From NCBI GenBank assembly GCA_049276515.1, contig JBASWO010000053.1, positions 1 to 27,517 on the forward strand: 27,517 nucleotides of DNA. The letters are read 5' to 3'. The position numbers and the translations under genes are program-made. The stretch is from JAATFY01 sp049276515. GTDB taxonomy: Bacteria; Pseudomonadota; Alphaproteobacteria; UBA9219. The notes under the pieces were generated by a model. That model was not told the origin of the DNA and ran no database searches. It worked only from the letters and a program-made list of their open reading frames with translations. Every line of letters starts with the position of its first letter. Position 1 is the stretch's first letter. Positions 7,486 to 15,798 of the stretch are shown piece after piece.

Positions 7486-8865
7486 ATGTCAGCTCGCATC
7501 CTTGTTGTCGATGACAACCCCTTAAACGTAAAATTGCTTTCAGCAAAATTATCGCATGACTACTATGTCATTAGTACTGCAACTAATGGCCTCGAAGCTC
7601 TAGAAAAAGTTGCTAGCGAGCAACCCGATATTGTTTTGCTCGATATTATGATGCCTGAGCTGGATGGGTTCGAGGCCTGCAAGCGGCTCAAATCCGACCC
7701 CAATACATCTCATATACCCGTAGTGATGGTCACAGCTCTATCCGACATCGCTGATCGCGTAAAAGGCCTGCAATGTGGGGCCGATGATTTTCTAACGAAG
7801 CCCATCAATGATATGGCGCTGATGGCACGCGTACGCTCACTCCTACGTTTTAAGATGATTATGGACGAATGGCGCTTACGTGAAGCTACATCAAGCCAAT
7901 TTCTCAACCAGCCTCCAGGCGAAGCTGCAAGTCTAGCTGCTATTGCCGGAGGACATGTCCTCGTTGTTGAAGACAGCCCGACAGAACGGCAAAATATTCT
8001 TCAAACACTCAGCACAATAGAAACGCGAGTTACATTTGCTGAAAATATTAAAGATGCCGCAACCATGGCAGGAGAAGGTAATTTTGATCTGATTTTTTTA
8101 AGCCTCGATCTCAAGCACGAAGACGGCTTACGCCTATGTCCGCTTTTGCGCACTCATGAAGCAACGCGACAAACCCCTATTTTGCTCATGGGTAGTGATC
8201 AAGATATGGCAAAAATTGCTAAAGGACTTGATTTAGGTGCCAATGATTATCTTTTACGTCCCATGGAATCTAATGAATTCTTAGCACGCACACGCACACA
8301 AATGCGTCATAAGCGTCATTACGAGCGGTTACGTAAAAATTATGAGGATAGCTTAGCGCTTTCTTTGGTTGACCCCTTAACTGGTGCCTTTAATCGCCGT
8401 TATCTCGATGCGCATTTACCTAAAATGATGGCACGATCGAAAACAGTTTTAAAACCCCTCTCAGCACTTATGGTTGATATCGATCATTTCAAGAAAGTGA
8501 ACGACACATATGGGCACAACATTGGTGATGATGTTCTGCGCACCACAGTGAGCAGTATTATGAATAATCTCCGTCCATCCGATCTCGTGGTCAGAATGGG
8601 CGGTGAAGAATTTGTTATTATTATGCCAGAAACAGATTTGCCTGTTGCGAGCATTATTGCTGACCGTTTACGTGAACGCATTGCTAGCACTTCCATACCC
8701 ATAAAAGATGGAGGTCAAAACATATCAGTAACAGTAAGTATGGGCGCAGCCTGTTTAGTACAAAACACAGAAGATAGCGTCGACGATCTGTTGAAACGTG
8801 CAGATGCTGCTTTGTATAAAGCCAAACAAACTGGTCGCAATCGTCTGGTCACCGATAATCAATGA
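7486..8865 (+). CDS. pleD: Response regulator diguanylate cyclase PleD (REC-REC-GGDEF)
   Basis: 459 residues with three domains: receiver 1 (about 3-122), receiver 2 (about 156-275) and GGDEF (about 292-455). In receiver 1 the phosphoacceptor is D53 (LLDIMMPELDG), with T83 and K105 in place. In receiver 2 the phosphoacceptor position is Ser (S206 in FLSLDL) and the conserved Lys is Arg (R258), so it is a non-phosphorylated adaptor, as in Caulobacter PleD. The active site reads RMGGEEF (370-376) and the I-site RPSD (363-366) lies five residues before it. In the family, phosphorylation of receiver 1 drives dimerisation and cyclic di-GMP synthesis during cell differentiation. Its stop overlaps the next start in an ATGA. 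Confidence 0.96.
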   Translation: MSARILVVDDNPLNVKLLSAKLSHDYYVISTATNGLEALEKVASEQPDIVLLDIMMPELDGFEACKRLKSDPNTSHIPVVMVTALSDIADRVKGLQCGADDFLTKPINDMALMARVRSLLRFKMIMDEWRLREATSSQFLNQPPGEAASLAAIAGGHVLVVEDSPTERQNILQTLSTIETRVTFAENIKDAATMAGEGNFDLIFLSLDLKHEDGLRLCPLLRTHEATRQTPILLMGSDQDMAKIAKGLDLGANDYLLRPMESNEFLARTRTQMRHKRHYERLRKNYEDSLALSLVDPLTGAFNRRYLDAHLPKMMARSKTVLKPLSALMVDIDHFKKVNDTYGHNIGDDVLRTTVSSIMNNLRPSDLVVRMGGEEFVIIMPETDLPVASIIADRLRERIASTSIPIKDGGQNISVTVSMGAACLVQNTEDSVDDLLKRADAALYKAKQTGRNRLVTDNQ

Positions 8866-9365
8866 ACACACCACCCCAAACCTATCACTTGCGCGAGCAT
8901 GTCGACCCCAAAGACCGAAACAAAGTCTTCAGGCTATTAAATTCGTCTGGCGGTTATTTTTTGCCCCGCGAAATGGCTTATGGGATGGATTTATTTGATG
9001 AGCATTTAACGCGTGGTGACGCAAGCCACTACCGCTTTCTCTTACATGAACAAGACGAGACATTACTGGGTTATGGCTGCTATGGCCCCATTCGCTTTAG
9101 TGATCGCCGCTATCACTTACATTGGATGATGATCCATAAGGAAATGCAAGGCAGAGGCCTTGGCATTATGTTGGAAACAGCCATTTCGACGAAAGTACGA
9201 GGGCTTGGGGGCACGAAGATTTATGCCACCGTCTCAAATCGCACCTATCAATCGACAAAGTCATTTTATGAGAAATGCGGCTATAAGCTTATTGCCAATA
9301 TCACGGACCTCTATGGTGACGGTGATGATATGGTCTATTGCATGAAAGACTTGATTTTACGGTAA
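8862..9365 (+). CDS. GNAT family N-acetyltransferase
   Basis: 167 residues of the GCN5-related acetyltransferase fold. Visible are the beta-4 strand YHLHWMMIHKEM, the acetyl-CoA pyrophosphate-binding loop QGRGLG at 96-101 followed by a helix, and the late motif YQSTKSFYEKCGYKLIANI typical of the C-terminal part of the fold. The substrate cannot be predicted. It begins in the ATGA overlap with the pleD stop, so its translation is probably coupled to pleD. In several alphaproteobacteria rpmG follows pleD instead, so this neighbour is less usual. Confidence 0.87.
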   Translation: MNTPPQTYHLREHVDPKDRNKVFRLLNSSGGYFLPREMAYGMDLFDEHLTRGDASHYRFLLHEQDETLLGYGCYGPIRFSDRRYHLHWMMIHKEMQGRGLGIMLETAISTKVRGLGGTKIYATVSNRTYQSTKSFYEKCGYKLIANITDLYGDGDDMVYCMKDLILR

Positions 9366-9387
9366 TAAAGCCGCTATCACCGCTCCC

Positions 9388-10980
9388 ATGAATGCAAGCA
9401 AGCTAGAAACCATTGTTGCGCAAAGACGCACCTTTGCCATTATCGCCCATCCTGATGCTGGTAAAACCACACTGACGGAAAAGCTGCTGTTGTTTGGCGG
9501 TGCCATTCAGATGGCTGGGGCTGTTAAGGCACGTGGCGAACAACGGCGCGCACGCTCAGACTGGATGAAAGTTGAGCGTGAGCGCGGCATTTCAGTGACG
9601 GCTTCGGTCATGAGCTTCGATTTTGCTGAACGTAGCTTCAACTTAGTTGACACACCTGGTCACGAAGATTTTTCCGAAGATACATACCGTACACTAACGG
9701 CTGTTGATAGTGCCGTCATGGTGATCGATGCCGCAAAAGGTATCGAAAGCCAGACCCGTAAGTTATTTGAAGTTTGCCGCATGCGTGATGTTCCCATCAT
9801 GACTTTTATCAACAAAATGGACCGCGAAGCACGCGATCCATTTGATTTGATGAGTGAAATTGAACAAACTCTAGCTTTAGATGTGACACCTGCAAGCTGG
9901 CCTATTGGCTCGGGACGTGAATTTAAGGGTTGCTACGACTTACTACGCGACCGCCTCATCCTTGTAGATAAGAAGGCAACTGAAGGCATCGAGTGTAAAG
10001 GCGTCGATGATCCTAAACTTGATGAATTGATTGGCGCAGATTTTGCCACAAGACTGCGTGAAGAAGTGGCGATGGTCAGAGGCCTTTGCCCGCCTTTTGA
10101 TGCCAATGCATATCGCGAAGGCCATTTGACCCCCGTTTACTTTGGCAGTGCCATTAATAATTTTGGAGTACGAGAATTATTACTTGGGCTTGCCGAATAC
10201 GCTCCTTCACCGCGTCCACAAAAAGCAGACAAGCGCATGGTGGAACCATCTGAAAACAAAGTAACTGGCTTTGTTTTTAAAGTGCAAGCCAACATGGATC
10301 CGAACCACCGGGATCGCATTGCTTTTGTTCGGATGTGCTCAGGCCATTTCCGTCGTGGCATGAAGCTTTTTCATGTTCGTGACAATAAGCCCATGGCCGT
10401 CAATAATGCAGTTCTCTTTTTGGCGCGGGAACGAGAATTAGCTGAAGACGCATATGCTGGCGATATTATGGGCATCCCAAATCACGGCACTTTGCGTATT
10501 GGCGATACCTTAACCGAGGGTGAAACTTTACGTTATGTAGGTGTGCCTAACTTTGCTCCTGAAATGCTACAACGTGTCCATATTGGCGACCCAATGAAGG
10601 TTAAGCATCTCAGGAAAGCGCTTGAGCATTTTGCCGAAGAAGGTGCCTCCCAAGTTTTCAAACCCCTGCTTGGCTCTGATTGGATTGTTGGTGTCGTGGG
10701 CGCATTGCAGTTTGAAGTGCTGGCCGCGCGTATTGAAGCCGAATATGGTCTACCAGCAAAATTCGAGACTGCTGGGCTAGAAGCGGCACGCTGGGTAGAA
10801 GGCGATGATCCATTGGCGGTTAAAAAATTTACTGACACTAATCGTGGCAGTCTAGCCGAAGATCACGATGGAGCTTTGGTATTCCTAGCCCGAAATGCCT
10901 GGCATCTCAATCGCGCTATAGAAGAAAATCCCGGCTTGCGCTTTGTGAAGTCACGCGAGCAAAGCCTCGGCGCAGTTTAG
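9388..10980 (+). CDS. prfC: Peptide chain release factor 3
   Basis: Translational GTPase that removes RF1 or RF2 from the ribosome after peptide release. The 530 residues match the family length. The G domain shows the P-loop AHPDAGKT (20-27), the switch I block RARSDWMKVERERGISVTAS, DTPGHEDFSEDT (88-99) and NKMD (142-145). VERERGISV and the GGAIQMAGAVKARG region mark RF3 rather than EF-G. Domains II and III follow, ending SLAEDHDGALVFLARNAWHL. The ATG is 22 bases after the acetyltransferase and has no clear ribosome binding site. Its TAG overlaps the pntB stop by 4 bases. Confidence 0.97.
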   Translation: MNASKLETIVAQRRTFAIIAHPDAGKTTLTEKLLLFGGAIQMAGAVKARGEQRRARSDWMKVERERGISVTASVMSFDFAERSFNLVDTPGHEDFSEDTYRTLTAVDSAVMVIDAAKGIESQTRKLFEVCRMRDVPIMTFINKMDREARDPFDLMSEIEQTLALDVTPASWPIGSGREFKGCYDLLRDRLILVDKKATEGIECKGVDDPKLDELIGADFATRLREEVAMVRGLCPPFDANAYREGHLTPVYFGSAINNFGVRELLLGLAEYAPSPRPQKADKRMVEPSENKVTGFVFKVQANMDPNHRDRIAFVRMCSGHFRRGMKLFHVRDNKPMAVNNAVLFLARERELAEDAYAGDIMGIPNHGTLRIGDTLTEGETLRYVGVPNFAPEMLQRVHIGDPMKVKHLRKALEHFAEEGASQVFKPLLGSDWIVGVVGALQFEVLAARIEAEYGLPAKFETAGLEAARWVEGDDPLAVKKFTDTNRGSLAEDHDGALVFLARNAWHLNRAIEENPGLRFVKSREQSLGAV

Positions 10981-12371
10981 GCCTCTAAAGCCTTTACAAT
11001 CTCTTCGCACATCTTCTTAGCATCACCGAAAAGCATCATGGTATTGGCGTGATAGAAGAGTTCGTTTTCAACACCGGCATAACCGGTTGCCATAGAACGT
11101 TTGATAAAGAGTACAGTCTTTGCTTTCTCAACGTCTAAAATAGGCATGCCATAGATGGGTGACGTTGGATCTGTTTTAGCTGCCGGATTGGTAACGTCGT
11201 TTGCGCCTATAACAAAAGCAACATCGGTTTGACCAAAATCACGGTTGATTTCTTCCAACTCTAAAACTTCGTCATAGGGAACATTGGCTTCAGCTAGGAG
11301 TACGTTCATATGACCAGGCATGCGACCTGCAACAGGATGGATGGCATAACGAACCTGAACACCTTCAGCCTTCAAATGGTCAGCCATTTCACGTAAAGCA
11401 TGCTGGGCTTGCGCAACCGCCATACCGTAACCAGGGACGATCACGACGCTCGCCGCATTCTTTAGAATGAAGCCTGCATCTTCGGCTGAGCCAATTTTGA
11501 CTGTGCGATCACCTGCGCCTGCTGCAGCGGCAGCAGAACTTGCATCTGTTCCAAAACCACCCAAAATAACATTAAAGATGGAACGGTTCATGCCCTTGCA
11601 CATGATGTAGCTCAGGATTGCACCCGAAGCGCCGACTAAAGCGCCCGTGATGATCAAGAGAGGATTTTCAAGCGTGAAGCCCGTTGCTGCTGCTGCCCAC
11701 CCAGAATAACTGTTCAGCATCGAGATGACGACAGGCATATCTGCGCCACCAATAGGTAATATTAGCAAAAAACCTAGAACAAAAGTAACGGCAACAATGC
11801 CCCAGAAGGCATAAGGCGACTGACTCAACATCAACCAGACAATGAGCAGCAAAACCAAAACACCAAGAGCCATATTGAATTGGTGCTGAAACTTAAAGGT
11901 TAGAGGCTTTCCCGAAACCAATCCCTGCAATTTTGCAAAAGCGACGATGGAGCCACTAAAAGTGATGGCACCAATCGCAACTCCCAACCCCATTTCGACA
12001 AGGCTGGAAAGGTGAATTTTATCGCCACTGACGATGCCATAAGCCCCTGGATTAGTGAATGCAGCCCCTGCCACCAAAACTGCTGCTGCACCCACCAAGG
12101 AATGGAAGGCTGCAACAAGCTGGGGCAAAGCTGTCATTTTGATATTGCGAGCAACGACCGCACCGATACTGCCACCGATCACAATAGCTATAGCGATAGC
12201 CCACAATGATGATGTGCTCACAAGGCAGAGCGTCGTAATAATGGCAACAGCCATGCCGACAATGCCGAATAAATTGCCTTGGCGTGCTGTCACAGGGGAT
12301 GCCAAACCCCGTAAAGCCATGATGAAGCAAATACCGGAAACTAGATAAGCTAAGGCAACAATACTGGTCAT
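10977..12371 (-). CDS. pntB: NAD(P) transhydrogenase subunit beta
   Basis: 464 residues, the normal length for PntB. The N-terminal two thirds (about 1-270) are transmembrane helices of domain II, with the conserved ATGFTLENPLLIITGALVGASG. The C-terminal third is the NADP(H)-binding domain III, seen in VIVPGYGMAVAQAQHALREM, AIHPVAGRMPGHMNVLLAEA, FVIGANDVTNPAA and VLFIKRSMATGYAGVEN. Together with PntAa and PntAb it forms the inner-membrane enzyme that couples proton entry to hydride transfer from NADH to NADP+. It is the last gene of the pnt operon, starting 18 bases after pntAb. Confidence 0.97.
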   Translation of the reverse strand: MTSIVALAYLVSGICFIMALRGLASPVTARQGNLFGIVGMAVAIITTLCLVSTSSLWAIAIAIVIGGSIGAVVARNIKMTALPQLVAAFHSLVGAAAVLVAGAAFTNPGAYGIVSGDKIHLSSLVEMGLGVAIGAITFSGSIVAFAKLQGLVSGKPLTFKFQHQFNMALGVLVLLLIVWLMLSQSPYAFWGIVAVTFVLGFLLILPIGGADMPVVISMLNSYSGWAAAATGFTLENPLLIITGALVGASGAILSYIMCKGMNRSIFNVILGGFGTDASSAAAAAGAGDRTVKIGSAEDAGFILKNAASVVIVPGYGMAVAQAQHALREMADHLKAEGVQVRYAIHPVAGRMPGHMNVLLAEANVPYDEVLELEEINRDFGQTDVAFVIGANDVTNPAAKTDPTSPIYGMPILDVEKAKTVLFIKRSMATGYAGVENELFYHANTMMLFGDAKKMCEEIVKALEA

Positions 12372-12389
12372 GGAATGCGTCTAAGCCTT

Positions 12390-12812
12390 TCAGGATTTTT
12401 TGATGTCGGTTTTCTTTTTGTACATTTGCAGCATGCGTTGCGTCACAATAAAGCCGCCGAAAATGTTAATGGATGCCAATACGACGGCGACTAGCCCCAT
12501 CCATTTTGCTGACGTCATTTCGATAGGCCCCGCGGCCAACAGAGCACCAACAATAATAACGGATGAAACAGCGTTTGTTACCGCCATCAAAGGTGAATGC
12601 AGCGCTGGAGTGACACGCCACACAACGTAATAGCCAACAAAGCATGCCAAAACAAAAACCGTGAGGCCTGTAATAAAGAAATCATGCCCTGCCTGAACAC
12701 CACCTGAGTGCGCAGCTAGAGCCTGCGCCTGTTCCGCTAAATTACGGGCAAAGCTAGCAAGCTTTTCCTGATCATCAGCTAAACTATTTAGGTTCGATGT
12801 GAGTTCATTCAT
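12390..12812 (-). CDS. pntAb: NAD(P) transhydrogenase subunit alpha, transmembrane part
   Basis: 140-residue membrane part of the split alpha subunit. Three helices are visible, with the conserved blocks GYYVVWRVTPALHSPLMAVTNAVSSVIIVGALL and VLASINIFGGFIVTQRMLQMYKKK read in parts along the protein. The first 40 residues are a polar, Ala- and Gln-rich amphipathic helix; extensions of this kind occur in other split alphaproteobacterial PntAb proteins. AGGGAG lies 8 bases before the ATG. The gene is separated from pntAa by a small unknown gene, which departs from the usual direct pntAa-pntAb order. Confidence 0.95.
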   Translation of the reverse strand: MNELTSNLNSLADDQEKLASFARNLAEQAQALAAHSGGVQAGHDFFITGLTVFVLACFVGYYVVWRVTPALHSPLMAVTNAVSSVIIVGALLAAGPIEMTSAKWMGLVAVVLASINIFGGFIVTQRMLQMYKKKTDIKKS

Positions 12813-12826
12813 AGCAAACAGCTCCC

Positions 12827-13210
12827 TTATGGTTTCGCCGGAACTTCAGGAATAGCCGTTGGCGATCCTGGGGGCGGAGCCGATGACGTAGGGCCAGAAG
12901 ACGATGGAGCAAAAGCTGGTGGAACTGCAGATACAGGCGCTGGCACTGCTGGAGCAGGCGCAGCCTGCGTGGTGGCTGGCGTTGCTTGGTTCGTCGCAAT
13001 TGTTCGTTGTAAATTCTGAATTTCAGTTAGCAATTTCTGTTGATAGATCGCCATTTGAACAATTTGCTGATTACCTGCGTCAATATTGCGTTTGATGTCG
13101 GTCAAATAGCCCGCAAAAATAACAAACAAAATTGCGCAGCACGTAACTGAAATCGCAAGACTGGTGATCCACATCGATACCGTTTGATTTTGATTGCTTG
13201 AAGTATCCAT
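12827..13210 (-). CDS. Unknown single-pass membrane protein inside the pnt operon
   Basis: 127 residues with no family that I recognise. The layout is clear: a short polar N-terminus without positive charge, one transmembrane segment at about 13-36 (WITSLAISVTCCAILFVIF), a helical coiled-coil-like stretch at about 37-73 (NQQIVQMAIYQQKLLTEIQN), then a tail of about 50 residues made almost entirely of Pro, Ala, Ser and Thr. Lys and Arg just after the membrane segment suggest a cytoplasmic C-terminus by the positive-inside rule. It is a real gene judging by the strong ribosome binding site AAGGAGAAGG, gaps of only 12 and 14 bases to pntAa and pntAb, and the same strand. It may tether or modulate the transhydrogenase; that is a guess from position only. 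Confidence 0.8.
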   Translation of the reverse strand: MDTSSNQNQTVSMWITSLAISVTCCAILFVIFAGYLTDIKRNIDAGNQQIVQMAIYQQKLLTEIQNLQRTIATNQATPATTQAAPAPAVPAPVSAVPPAFAPSSSGPTSSAPPPGSPTAIPEVPAKP

Positions 13211-13222
13211 GAGGCCTTCTCC

Positions 13223-14380
13223 TTAGGCTGCCGTTGATTGCTGGAATTGTGGATGCACGATACTGCCATTACGCGTCAAAGTGATACCGCGGATAATCTC
13301 GTCATCCCAATTGATGCTGATTTGCCCACCTTCTTTGGCAGAAATAAGCGTAACAAAGTTCAGCAAGTTTTTTGCATAAAGCGCCGAAGCATCAACGGCG
13401 ATACGGCTCGCCATATTCCGATGACCAACAATTTTAACACCAAAGGCATCAACAACTTTTCCAGCTTCGCTCATGGCACAATTACCGCCCTGCTCAACAG
13501 CTAAATCAACAATGACCGAGCCCGGCTTCATGCTCTTGAGCATGTCTTCAGTAATGAGGCGTGGCGCCGCACGGCCTGGGATGAGAGCCGTACAGATAAC
13601 AACATCTTGTTTTTTGATGGTTTCAGCAATGAGCGCCGCTTGTTGACGCTTATAATCATCGCTCATTTCCTTGGCGTAGCCACCCGCCGTTTGCGCCTGC
13701 TTTGTTTCTTCGCTTTCGACCATGACAAATGTAGCGCCAAGACTTTCAACCTGCTCTTTAGCAATAGGGCGAACGTCTGTAGCAGAAACCACAGCACCCA
13801 GGCGCTTTGCAGTCGCAATAGCTTGTAGGCCTGCAACACCAGCCCCCATCACAAGAACACGCGCTGGAGGAACTGTACCTGCGGCCGTCATCATCATAGG
13901 AAAGGCACGACCAAATTGTTCTGCTGCATCCAAAACAGACTTGTATCCCGCAAGATTTGATTGGCTGGAAAGGACGTCCATCGATTGAGCGCGCGTAATA
14001 CGCGGCATTAGCTCCATGGACATAGACGTGATATTCGCGCGTGCATAGGTATCAAGATCAGCACGAGCTGCATAAGGATTGAGCATGGCCACCAAAATAG
14101 CACCCGACTTCAAGAGGCCCATTTCATTGCGCCCCTCACCTTCATTCATGGGACGCTGAACTTTGAGAACGATATCTGCATCACGTAACGTTACAGCAGC
14201 ATCAGGTATAATCTGGGCGCCTGCAGCCATATACTGATCATCGAGATAAGAAGCTTCTGCCCCCGCTCCTGCTTCCACGACAACTTCGTACCCAAGGGCA
14301 CGATATTTTTTTACTGTATCGGGTGTCGCGGCAACGCGCTTTTCGTAAGTACGGCGTTCTTTCGGAATGGCAATTTTCAT
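13223..14380 (-). CDS. pntAa: NAD(P) transhydrogenase subunit alpha, soluble NAD-binding part
   Basis: 385-residue domain I of the proton-translocating transhydrogenase, which binds NAD(H) on the cytoplasmic face. It opens with MKIAIPKERRTYEKRVAATP, has MPRITRAQSMDVLSSQSN, the dinucleotide-binding loop GAGVAGLQA (179-187), ATDVRPIAKEQVESLGA and the mobile-loop region SDDYKRQQAALIAETIKKQD. The last three are shared with alanine dehydrogenase, but the pnt neighbours settle the assignment. It is the first gene of the pnt operon and starts 32 bases after a strong hairpin. No clear ribosome binding site precedes the ATG. Confidence 0.97.
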   Translation of the reverse strand: MKIAIPKERRTYEKRVAATPDTVKKYRALGYEVVVEAGAGAEASYLDDQYMAAGAQIIPDAAVTLRDADIVLKVQRPMNEGEGRNEMGLLKSGAILVAMLNPYAARADLDTYARANITSMSMELMPRITRAQSMDVLSSQSNLAGYKSVLDAAEQFGRAFPMMMTAAGTVPPARVLVMGAGVAGLQAIATAKRLGAVVSATDVRPIAKEQVESLGATFVMVESEETKQAQTAGGYAKEMSDDYKRQQAALIAETIKKQDVVICTALIPGRAAPRLITEDMLKSMKPGSVIVDLAVEQGGNCAMSEAGKVVDAFGVKIVGHRNMASRIAVDASALYAKNLLNFVTLISAKEGGQISINWDDEIIRGITLTRNGSIVHPQFQQSTAA

Positions 14381-14411
14381 GATGTCAGCTAAAAGCTATG
14401 GTCAAGGAATC

Positions 14412-14439
14412 AAACTAAGCCATTAATATGGCCTAGTTT
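14412..14439 (-). terminator. Hairpin after the fabD-fabG-ABC1 operon, probable terminator
   Basis: Arms of 12 bases (14412-14423 and 14428-14439) enclose a 4-base loop. Read as - strand RNA the stem is fully paired with one G-U; on the + strand the same position is an A-C mismatch, which favours - strand function. The stop codon of the ABC1 gene lies inside the first arm. The - strand run after the stem is only TTT followed by GATTCC, while the longer T-run (six) follows the stem on the + strand. It may terminate the fab operon, dampen read-through into pntAa, or act in both directions. Confidence 0.6.
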
Positions 14440-15791
14440 TTTGTGTCTGTGAAGCGGTTTAGACCGCACGCTTTCAGGGCTTTTTCTTGCCTTTTAGCAA
14501 GTTCCTTTACATTAAAGCCGCCTATCAAATCATGGAACATACGGTACCAGTTTATCTCAGCTCGTAGGCGCAAGAAAACAGAGCCAAGACCTATGGCAGC
14601 GCGATCCATAAAGACGAACTCTCGTGGAATTTCGATACCACCAATTTTGCGCAATTCTGCATGCATCTTATTGGCCGTTTCGCGGCCATAAAGCCCTGTG
14701 TTGGTTTCTTCAATTAATCGGGTCTTGTCTTCTAAAAGTGGGGCATAAATAAACTGAGCCCAGATATTAAGAATGCGCACCAATTCTTTGCTCGGATTGA
14801 CAAAACCCCAGGCCTTGTAGGCTTCTACAGCAAGATCTGGTTTGTTTTTACTGAGGGCTTCGTACAGCGTGATAACACCCTGAACCAATTGCGGGCTAAA
14901 GATCCGTATGCACCCAAAATCCAAGAGATTGATGCCATTATCTTTACGCACCGTGTAATTACCAAGGTGCGGATCACCATGAATAACACCGTAATAATAA
15001 AAGGGCGTGTACCAAGCCCGAAACATATTCATGGCAATCGCGTTGCGATCTTTCTGGGGTCGCCTTTCAGCGGCAAGGGCCATCTTGTCTCCCTCTAGCC
15101 ATGTCATCGTTAAAAGACGTTCGGTTGAAAGCAATTTTACAACATCAGGAACATAAATATTCTTCACGTCAGCGAGCATATGGCGATACAAATCAATATG
15201 CTTAGCTTCAAGCACATAATCTAATTCTTCACGCAGGCGATCAGCAATTTCAGCCTGAACCTTCGTCGTTGAAACGGCGCGGTCATAACGTTCAAAAACA
15301 GCCATGACTAGCTTGAGTTGTCGTAAATCAGCCTCAACGGTTGATGTCATATCCGGGTACTGAAGCTTACATGCCAGTTTCTTACCATCGCGTGTTTCTG
15401 CACGATGCACCTGACCTAAAGACGCCGCTGCACTTGCTTCATGCTCAAAGCTTTTAAACTTCTTTTCCCAACTCGGGCCAAGCTCAGAAGCCATACGACG
15501 TTTTACAAAAGGCCAGCCCATTGATGGCGCGTCTGATTGAAGCTGCGCCAATTCCATCGCGTATTCTTTGGGTATAACATCTGGGATGGTGGAAAGAATT
15601 TGCGCCACTTTCATTAAGGGGCCTTTTAACCCCCCTAAAGCACCCCTTAAACGTTCCGCTTGTTTCTGGCGATTTACATCCAGCCCCAAATAGCGTTTGC
15701 CTGCTGCACGCGCGCCAAAACCAGCCATTGATGCCGAAACTTTGGCATAGCGTTTGACACGTTTTCTTAGGGAGCTGCGTTCTTTAGGCAT
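14433..15791 (-). CDS. ABC1/AarF (UbiB-type) atypical kinase
   Basis: 452-residue member of the UbiB/ADCK kinase-like family. Visible are the N-terminal family motif in the form KVAQ (61-64, where UbiB has KxGQ), the Ala-rich nucleotide loop SAAASLGQVHRA (120-131), the Lys at K142, the catalytic loop HGDPHLGN (271-278) and DFG (291-293). Relatives act in ubiquinone biosynthesis or lipid handling through ATPase activity. No C-terminal membrane helices like those of E. coli UbiB are evident, and no other ubi gene is nearby, so I do not assign ubiB. Its start is 7 bases after the fabG stop without a clear ribosome binding site, which suggests coupling. Confidence 0.9.
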   Translation of the reverse strand: MPKERSSLRKRVKRYAKVSASMAGFGARAAGKRYLGLDVNRQKQAERLRGALGGLKGPLMKVAQILSTIPDVIPKEYAMELAQLQSDAPSMGWPFVKRRMASELGPSWEKKFKSFEHEASAAASLGQVHRAETRDGKKLACKLQYPDMTSTVEADLRQLKLVMAVFERYDRAVSTTKVQAEIADRLREELDYVLEAKHIDLYRHMLADVKNIYVPDVVKLLSTERLLTMTWLEGDKMALAAERRPQKDRNAIAMNMFRAWYTPFYYYGVIHGDPHLGNYTVRKDNGINLLDFGCIRIFSPQLVQGVITLYEALSKNKPDLAVEAYKAWGFVNPSKELVRILNIWAQFIYAPLLEDKTRLIEETNTGLYGRETANKMHAELRKIGGIEIPREFVFMDRAAIGLGSVFLRLRAEINWYRMFHDLIGGFNVKELAKRQEKALKACGLNRFTDTKN

Positions 15792-15798
15792 AGGGCGA

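Noticed and set aside
7486..8865. Loss of the phosphoacceptor Asp in the second receiver of PleD as a possible defect
   Set aside because: A non-phosphorylated second receiver is normal for PleD, where it serves as a dimerisation adaptor.
12827..12999. Low-complexity repeat DNA in the tail of the unknown pnt-operon protein
   Set aside because: The repetition is at the amino acid level (Pro, Ala, Ser, Thr); I see no exact DNA repeat unit, so it is not a tandem repeat or CRISPR array.
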